From positions 62,001 to 126,000 of the forward strand of contig NZ_CP134868.1 of the NCBI RefSeq assembly GCF_031954525.1: DNA of 64,000 bases, in the 5' to 3' direction. This DNA comes from Dyella sp. BiH032 (lineage in GTDB: Bacteria > Pseudomonadota > Gammaproteobacteria > Xanthomonadales > Rhodanobacteraceae). Position numbers and translations under genes: made by a program. This document shows, piece after piece, positions 58,341 through 64,000 of the stretch. The notes beneath the pieces are model-generated. The model was not told where the DNA came from and did not search any database. It saw nothing but the letters and a program-made list of their open reading frames with translations. Positions within the stretch are counted from its first letter, which is position 1, and each line of letters opens with the position of its first letter.

Positions 58341-60731
58341 ATGGAGAACGCGCCCGTGAGCAGTGGCGGAAAAAGGGAACTGACAGAAGAGCAGAAGGCA
58401 GTGGTCCGCCATCAGCATGGCCACGCCCTGGTCGAAGCTGGCCCCGGATCGGGCAAGACGACGGTTTTGGTGGCCAAGCTACGTCGCATGATCAAGACGG
58501 GCTCCAATCCCTCGACCATGCTGGTCCTGATGTTCAACAAGAGCGCGCAGGTGAGCTTCGAGGCGAGGCTTCAGCGCGCCATCGGCGACGCCAGCGCGAT
58601 CCCCGAAGTCAAAACCCTGCACTCGGTTGGCTACCGCATCCTCAAGGGTTTGGTGGCCTGTGGCGCGTTACCGCGCGAGAAGTTGGTGACCTCAGGCAAG
58701 ACTGAAGACGGGTTCGCCCGCAAGGCCCTCAAAGCCGCGTGGATGCAGGCTGGCAAGGGCGGCTTCTTCACACCGGCCGAGTTCCAGGGGTTCAAGCAGT
58801 TCATCACGCTGGTGAAGGCGCAGCTTGAGAGCGCGGAAACCGTCTTCGACAACGGCAACTTCAACCATGATTGCCGGCCCTACGTGCAGGCGTTCTACGC
58901 GCTGGTCCGCGAGCAGGCACAACGGGGCGTCATCTTCTTCGACGACCTGATCTATCGGCCTATGTGCTTCCTCGAAGATCATCCCGATCTGTGGCACATG
59001 TTCGCTGACCGCTACGACGACATCCTCGTCGACGAGTTTCAGGACATCAACGCGATTAGCTTCTACATGGTCAAGGGCCTGGTAGGCAGCCGCGCGTCAT
59101 GTGTGTGCGTGGGTGACAGTCGCCAGGCGATCTATGGCTTCAGGGGAAGTCGAGTCTCGCTGATGACGAAGGAGTTCGAAAAGGTCTTCTCTCCGTGCGT
59201 GAAGTACCCGATGAGTCGCACGTTTCGCTTTGGCCACGAGGTGGCCATGCTCGCCAACAACGCGATCACTCTGGGCAAGGATCTCCCGGACGGGCTCGTT
59301 ATCGCGCACAACGAGAATCCACAGACGCGCGTTGAACGCATGCCGCTGAAGCCCGGCAAAGACTCCGGGGTTGTCGAGCTGCTCGCGGCGTACGCGAACG
59401 CAGGACGGCTCCGCGAAACCGCAATGCTGGCGCGCAACTTCAGTCACCTTGTTCCCTATGAGATTGAGCTGGCCGAGGCCGGCATTCCGTACCACGTCTA
59501 TGGCCGCGTCGGGCTGCTGTTCCTTCCTGAGATTGCTGCGCTCGTCTGCGCGGTGAGCCTGGTCGCGAACTATTGGATCATCGATCCGGATGATCGCGGA
59601 CACTTCATCTTCTCCCTCCTAACGACACCTAGCCCGTTTGTATCGTTCGATGTACTGGCCGACATCGCAGACGAGATGGAGCCGTATCTCGAAGGTCCAG
59701 AGCGGGGCCGGCTTCCGCAGATCCTGGCCAAGGCGGCAAACGCGATGCGGGCCGAGAACCAGCGCGGTGCGAAAGCGCTTGACGAGCGCGCGGACGTGCT
59801 GCGCCTCCTGACGGGCGGATCGCTGGCCAACACTCCGGCGGCGACCATCGTGAAGGCGTACATCGCCCACACGCGCATGCGTGAAGTGATCGAGCGCGCG
59901 GCAGCCACTCCCGAGCAGGCGCAGGAGTCGCTGGGCAACCTGGATGCCTTCGTGAAGCTCGCTGAGCGCGCAGGGTCGGTTGACGCGTTCATGGAGATCC
60001 TCACACCCATGGCCGCGCTCAAGGAAGAGAAGCCGCCGGAGGGTGACCACGCGGCGCTGACGACCCTGCACCGAAGCAAGGGGCTTGAATGGCCTCTGGT
60101 GATGATGGTGGGGCTAACGCGCGGCGTCTTCCCATCGGGGCAGCCGGACAGCGATGAAGAGGAGGAGCGCCGGCTCTACTTCGTCGGCGTCACGCGCGCC
60201 ATGCAGCGCCTAGTGCTCTTCCACCCCCATGATGAGACGCTGGAGAGGACCATTCGTGAACCCGAGTGGCATCCGGGCGTCAATGACATCCGGACCGCGA
60301 GTCCCTATCTCTATGACTCGGACCTCGCGCCTGTGGCCAGCGCTCGCAAGCTGATCGAGGCCGATGCCGTCGGTACCATCACGATGCGGCATGACCGCGC
60401 GATGGGTGAGTACATGGCCACGACCGGTGCGCGCGTTTCGGTAGAACTCACACCCCAAGCGCAGGCCCTTCAGAAGCGCGCCGCGACCGGACTGCTTCAC
60501 GGCATCATTGAGCCTGGTCACCGGCCCAAGGACGGCGGCGAGTACTTCCATCCGGACCACGGCCATTGCGTTGTCACTGCGGTGCTCAGCAGCCCGATCT
60601 GCATGCTGCGCAAGCGGGACACCGGCGAGGTGTTCACGGAGGTCTTGCAGCACGGCGGCGAGTGGACGATTCCCCCTAAACGGGCAGATGCAGAAACCGA
60701 GCCCACGTTTGGACTCGTCAAATCTGCCTGA
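58341..60731 (+). CDS. UvrD/Rep-type superfamily 1 helicase, second copy
   Basis: 796 residues from ATG at 58341. A GTG at 58356 has GGAG nine bases upstream and may be the real start. Motifs: GPGSGKTTVLVAKL (Walker A, about 36), ILVDEFQDINAI (Walker B), GDSRQAIYGFRG (motif III), ALTTLHRSKGLEWPLV (motif V) and RRLYFVGVTRAMQRL (motif VI). It unwinds DNA 3'-5' with ATP. A C-terminal extension of about 150 residues carries HRPKDGGEYFHPDHG, which may be an accessory domain. It differs clearly from the 36106 protein, so both are element-borne UvrD relatives. Confidence 0.9.
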   Translation: MENAPVSSGGKRELTEEQKAVVRHQHGHALVEAGPGSGKTTVLVAKLRRMIKTGSNPSTMLVLMFNKSAQVSFEARLQRAIGDASAIPEVKTLHSVGYRILKGLVACGALPREKLVTSGKTEDGFARKALKAAWMQAGKGGFFTPAEFQGFKQFITLVKAQLESAETVFDNGNFNHDCRPYVQAFYALVREQAQRGVIFFDDLIYRPMCFLEDHPDLWHMFADRYDDILVDEFQDINAISFYMVKGLVGSRASCVCVGDSRQAIYGFRGSRVSLMTKEFEKVFSPCVKYPMSRTFRFGHEVAMLANNAITLGKDLPDGLVIAHNENPQTRVERMPLKPGKDSGVVELLAAYANAGRLRETAMLARNFSHLVPYEIELAEAGIPYHVYGRVGLLFLPEIAALVCAVSLVANYWIIDPDDRGHFIFSLLTTPSPFVSFDVLADIADEMEPYLEGPERGRLPQILAKAANAMRAENQRGAKALDERADVLRLLTGGSLANTPAATIVKAYIAHTRMREVIERAAATPEQAQESLGNLDAFVKLAERAGSVDAFMEILTPMAALKEEKPPEGDHAALTTLHRSKGLEWPLVMMVGLTRGVFPSGQPDSDEEEERRLYFVGVTRAMQRLVLFHPHDETLERTIREPEWHPGVNDIRTASPYLYDSDLAPVASARKLIEADAVGTITMRHDRAMGEYMATTGARVSVELTPQAQALQKRAATGLLHGIIEPGHRPKDGGEYFHPDHGHCVVTAVLSSPICMLRKRDTGEVFTEVLQHGGEWTIPPKRADAETEPTFGLVKSA

Positions 60732-60821
60732 TATACGTGGATTGGATAGCAGGCGAAACCGTCGCAAATCTTGGGACGACATGCTGCAATTCTGGAACAC
60801 GGTAAAACGGGCGAGGCCTGC

Positions 60822-62171
60822 ATGGATTCGATCAATCTCACCACCTTCAACAACGCTGCCACGGCACTCGGCCTCCAGCCCATCGCGAGCGATCACGGGT
60901 TCGCTTCGCTGCAGCGGGCGGTCGGCAACCACTTGGACGACGTCGTGAAGGTCGCCTGCAATGGCGGTGAGCAAGGTTCGAAGTGGCTCTCGCGCTACGT
61001 GACCGCCACTCGCTTTCTTGAGGCACTGCGCAAGGTCGGCTTCGACCGCGCCACGTTCGAGCAGGCGTTCCGCGTCCTGATTGCTCAGGGACCCGACCGC
61101 GTCCGCAACGTCACGACCATGGCTCTGCGCAACGACGGGACCGCCAAGCGCGACATCACGCAGTGGCTTCTCGACGCCGCCGGCGGCTCCGACCAACCGT
61201 GGATCCCGACGAATGCCCCCGCCAACGCGGCGGCGCAGGGTGCCGCTGACCAGCGCTCCCAGTCGACGCCCGTCCTGTCGAACCACAACCGTTCCATGCC
61301 ACCTCCGGGGGCACCGACTGGCCAGGCACGACGTGCAGAGGAGGGGAGCGCGCCGCGCTCGCCGACCCCACGCACGCAAGAGCGTGCAGGGAACACTTCG
61401 CACGGCGGTAACCAGGGCGATGCCCAGCGCGCGACGCAGCGACCCCCGCAGGGGCAGTCGCAGCGCCCGCAGGATGCAGCCGCGGGAGAGCAGCGTGCGC
61501 CCAACCGAACCCAGTCGACGGAGCAGCCGTTTGCGCCGCGTCGCGAACAACAGCAGGGCCACTACCGTGACGATGCTGGCGATCGCGCGCCACCATCGTC
61601 CGACCAGCCGCGCGTGTACGAGTCCAAGCACGTCTACGGCGGCCGCGCTGCCTTGTGCTTCGAAGTCACGACCACTCAGGCGTCTGCCCCAACCGTGCAG
61701 ATCGAGGCCGCGACGGGCCAGAACAAGAACTACAACTGGAAGGACAAGCTGATCTTCCAGCTCACCACGAGCGAGCTGCAGCTCGTCTGCTCGCTGCTCT
61801 ATGGCCACATCAACAAGATCTTCCTCTCCGGCCACAACGAGAAGTGGCTGAGCGCCGAACGTCAGGAGGGTCAGTACGCGGGAACCATCAAGTTTTCGAT
61901 GGGCAAGGGCAAGAGCGCGGACTTCCAACCCCGCACTGTGCAGGTGAGCTACACCGATCTCGGCGAGGTTCACTCGATGTTCGTTCGCCAAACGGCGGCG
62001 TTCCTGAAGCAGGACCCCGTCCTCGTCGAGCGCTTGGTGCGTCAGGTTGCCCAGGCATACACCGAACAGCAGGCCGCGAAGGGCGGTAACAATGGCGGCC
62101 ACAGCCAGAGCCATGCCGGCGGACGCCAACCGCAGCAGCAGGGCGGCCAGCGGCGCTACGCCAACGGCTGA
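60822..62171 (+). CDS. Hypothetical protein with C-terminal single-strand-binding-like domain
   Basis: 449 residues from ATG at 60822, with GAGG six bases upstream. A helical N-terminal part (SKWLSRYVTATRFLEALRK) is followed by a 200-residue disordered Gln/Pro/Arg-rich linker. A C-terminal domain (KHVYGGRAALCFEV, WKDKLIFQLTTSELQLVCSL, RTVQVSYTDLGEVHSMFV) looks like a beta-barrel. The pattern recalls ssDNA-binding domains, but no family can be named with confidence. Downstream genes are unrecognised. Confidence 0.55.
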   Translation: MDSINLTTFNNAATALGLQPIASDHGFASLQRAVGNHLDDVVKVACNGGEQGSKWLSRYVTATRFLEALRKVGFDRATFEQAFRVLIAQGPDRVRNVTTMALRNDGTAKRDITQWLLDAAGGSDQPWIPTNAPANAAAQGAADQRSQSTPVLSNHNRSMPPPGAPTGQARRAEEGSAPRSPTPRTQERAGNTSHGGNQGDAQRATQRPPQGQSQRPQDAAAGEQRAPNRTQSTEQPFAPRREQQQGHYRDDAGDRAPPSSDQPRVYESKHVYGGRAALCFEVTTTQASAPTVQIEAATGQNKNYNWKDKLIFQLTTSELQLVCSLLYGHINKIFLSGHNEKWLSAERQEGQYAGTIKFSMGKGKSADFQPRTVQVSYTDLGEVHSMFVRQTAAFLKQDPVLVERLVRQVAQAYTEQQAAKGGNNGGHSQSHAGGRQPQQQGGQRRYANG

Positions 62172-62218
62172 TCAAACTTCATTCATGGCCAGGACGGCCC
62201 AGACATCGTAGGAAGCGT

Positions 62219-62731
62219 ATGCCCAGTTCGACCATCACCATCCCCTCGTCGCCGACGACCGCGTCTGGCAACGAGCTGCTTGCCAAAGCGCGCAGGGTCG
62301 CTCGCACGTGGGCCGAGATCCTCGACACCCCGAGCAACGCCCTCTCGAATCTCCACTTCGTGATCCTCACGAAACCCGACGGCGCTGTCGCCATCGCGCA
62401 AACCGGTGGCCACGAAGGCTCCGTGGAACGGCTGCTGGGCGAACTCACTTATGCGGCCCTCCGCCCCTTTGTCGTTGTGAGCACCGTTGCCGTGGAGCAG
62501 GGCGGCGGTGCCGCGGCCGTCCCGCACATCGTCTTCCACCTGCATGAACCAACTGGCGCAGGCGCGGTGCACATCTGCCGCATCGAGCTGGACGGCGCCG
62601 TACCCGCGCTGCGCAACGCCCGAGTGCTCCTCGAGGGTGAGAGCGTTCGCGTCCCTTACTCCATTCCTTGCTGTCTTCCTGGTGCAGGGCAGGGCGCTGC
62701 CGCACGCGCTGCCGGCCAGCGCCTCCACTAA
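62219..62731 (+). CDS. Hypothetical protein
   Basis: 170 residues (MPSSTITIPSSPTTASGNEL). A helix (LLAKARRVARTWAEILD) is followed by beta strands (HFVILTKPDGAVAIAQ, PFVVVSTVAVEQGGGAA, PHIVFHLHEPTG) and a C-terminal variable end. AGGA precedes the ATG by six bases. It may be a small alpha/beta fold. No family is recognised. Confidence 0.5.
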   Translation: MPSSTITIPSSPTTASGNELLAKARRVARTWAEILDTPSNALSNLHFVILTKPDGAVAIAQTGGHEGSVERLLGELTYAALRPFVVVSTVAVEQGGGAAAVPHIVFHLHEPTGAGAVHICRIELDGAVPALRNARVLLEGESVRVPYSIPCCLPGAGQGAAARAAGQRLH

Positions 62732-62808
62732 GGAACGGCGCGTCGGTGCCGATACCCATCCGGCGTCGTTCCGACGTACACATCTCCAGCCGATCTGGGC
62801 CAAGGACC

Positions 62809-63693
62809 ATGGACGTTCAGCAGCATCCCGAGCTTGACCCAATCATCGAAGCGCTGGATTGCGCGTATCAGGGCGCACTGAACGGTCTGGAGACCTTCAC
62901 CAGGCACGCCATTGCCGTCACTGACCAGCTCGCCGACCTTAAGCTGACGGTGAGCCGCCAGGATGAGCTGAGCATCGTGCCTGAGCGCGCCATGTCCCCT
63001 CAGGATGCATTCCGGCAGCTGGCGGACATTCTCGTCACGCGCGCGCGCCCGATCCTTGATCCTTTCGGGCAGAAGGCTCGCGTACGGGTCGAAGATCTGA
63101 TCGACTGGACAGGCGAGCCGCCACGACACAACCTCTCTCACCTCCAGCACGGGCTGCAGAAAATCGACTATGCGCGGTCCAAGTCCCTGCGCGACTTCTT
63201 TCAGCGCGTCGTGATTCGACTCACACCCGAGGCGGTCCCCGACCACGCAAAGAGCCTAGCGGCCTTCGACCTGGTTGCCTGCATTGGTGTACCGCTCCCC
63301 AATGCCCATGTCGTTCGCTTCGCCCGAACCGATGCTGGAACGGTCGTCAGCATGCGACTCGGGCGAGAGGAGAGTCAGATGCCCTGGCACCTGACGCCGG
63401 CGCACCTGATCTCGATAGACAAGATGTTCGTCGCCCTTGCTGCGGTGTGTGCGATCGCCGGAATGGCCGCCGAGGCTGTTCAGATCACCGAGCGCGGCGA
63501 GTCGATCGTTCAACGCCTGCGCCAGTCGACCACGCAGTACAAGAGCGGTGACCAGCACGTCATTGGCTTGGCCGCGCGCATGACACTGCATCGCGACCGG
63601 ATCGATATTCTCTTTGCACAAGACGTCTGGCAGGTCGTTTACGACGTCATCCGCGAATGCATCGCCGGCGTGAAGTTCATCGCCGACGCCTGA
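62809..63693 (+). CDS. Hypothetical protein
   Basis: 294 residues from MDVQQHPELDPIIEALD; the frame is open from 62668, but the ATG at 62809 has AAGGA upstream and a good N-terminus. Mostly helical with a possible hydrophobic helix (MFVALAAVCAIAGMAAEAV, about 205-223). An arginine-rich beta part (FARTDAGTVVSMRLGREE) lies near 170. Function unknown. It is separated from the 62219 gene by 77 bases and followed after 21 bases by a small gene. Confidence 0.55.
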   Translation: MDVQQHPELDPIIEALDCAYQGALNGLETFTRHAIAVTDQLADLKLTVSRQDELSIVPERAMSPQDAFRQLADILVTRARPILDPFGQKARVRVEDLIDWTGEPPRHNLSHLQHGLQKIDYARSKSLRDFFQRVVIRLTPEAVPDHAKSLAAFDLVACIGVPLPNAHVVRFARTDAGTVVSMRLGREESQMPWHLTPAHLISIDKMFVALAAVCAIAGMAAEAVQITERGESIVQRLRQSTTQYKSGDQHVIGLAARMTLHRDRIDILFAQDVWQVVYDVIRECIAGVKFIADA

Positions 63694-63714
63694 CCTCAAC
63701 TGACAAGGATTGTC

Positions 63715-63978
63715 ATGCCACCAAAAGCACGATCCACGGCCCCGGCCGTGGAAACGTCGCGCACCCGCGACCCCTACCAGAACCCGCTTACCGACGACGT
63801 CCACGGCTTCGCAGATGGACGCACCATGCACGTCCTCACCCGACAAGGAAACATCGTTCACGTCGCGTCACACCGCGAGAACGACGCCGGCACCAGCTCC
63901 GCGAAGCGCCGCTACTCGCTGGAGATCTTCGCGCGCATGGCGCGAAAGGGGTTCTTGATCCGCCGCGGCGACTCCTAG
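63715..63978 (+). CDS. Small hypothetical basic protein
   Basis: 87 residues (MPPKARSTAPAVETSRTRDP) with AAGGA six bases upstream. The body has short beta strands (MHVLTRQGNIVHVASH) and a basic helix (LEIFARMARKGFLIRRGDS). It may bind nucleic acid. No family is recognised. It closes the window. Confidence 0.5.
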   Translation: MPPKARSTAPAVETSRTRDPYQNPLTDDVHGFADGRTMHVLTRQGNIVHVASHRENDAGTSSAKRRYSLEIFARMARKGFLIRRGDS

Positions 63979-64000
63979 CGCGCGGAGCCGTTTGGACCTG

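Noticed and set aside
60210..62129. 639-codon minus-strand ORF opposite the helicase and the 60822 gene
   Set aside because: Repetitive Arg/Leu/Ala composition and full overlap with genes that show motifs and ribosome-binding sites on the plus strand.

Overview
The window is high-GC DNA from a large conjugative element, either a plasmid or an integrative element. Its host is most likely a gammaproteobacterium of the Xanthomonadaceae/Lysobacterales type. That host is an inference from a copL-copA-copB cluster laid out as in Xanthomonas, from PRTRC genes, and from a MobH-type relaxase with a TraD coupling protein. The element affiliation is firmer than the host. No tRNA, rRNA, CRISPR array or intact insertion sequence was found. 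No replication initiator, integrase, ParB or type IV secretion channel was seen, so those functions must lie outside the window.

Layout. (1) 1-5.6 kb: the end of an ATP-dependent DNA ligase-like gene, then a compact PRTRC operon (E, C, F, B, A, ThiF). This operon carries a ubiquitin-like protein, an E1-like enzyme, an E2-like protein and a JAMM protease. (2) 5.6-9.6 kb: ssb, a small membrane protein, a RecG-like helicase and an Mrr-like nuclease. (3) 9.7-10.3 kb: a decayed alpha/beta hydrolase. (4) 10.4-21.4 kb: copper/silver cargo. A cus-type RND efflux operon (+) is convergent with copL-copA-copB-cytochrome c (-). (5) 21.4-26.8 kb: a Sel1-repeat protein and a 1317-residue trimeric autotransporter adhesin. 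(6) 27.2-34.9 kb: transfer genes, comprising a TraT-like lipoprotein, a HAD protein, the MobH relaxase, TraD, and a DUF4400 membrane protein. (7) 35-38.6 kb (-): small proteins, a UvrD-like helicase and an AcaB/ICE-type protein. (8) 38.6-58.3 kb (+): a maintenance/recombination module with an SSB-like protein, an Fe-S-type PD-(D/E)XK exonuclease, a DUF1173-like protein, a MoxR ATPase with DUF3150 and VWA partners, a Toprim primase and many unrecognised proteins. (9) 58.3-64 kb: a second UvrD-like helicase and four unrecognised genes.

The most unusual feature is region 8. Modules 1 and 6 pack their genes with ATGA-type overlaps. In region 8 most genes are separated by 70-750 nt leaders full of long perfect hairpins. 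Several of these pair with the ribosome-binding site or form mutually exclusive structures, and six share a GGGGAG motif in a stem. Two leaders, upstream of genes at 39384 and 44931, are homologous, with stems that change sequence but keep pairing. This looks like a family of cis-acting RNA regulators across a 20 kb module. The second system of interest is the PRTRC set: every expected ubiquitin-pathway residue is visible, and the ubiquitin-like protein carries a 59-residue tail beyond its TKG motif.

Limits: all calls come from reading the sequence. No alignments, profile searches or folding energies were computed.
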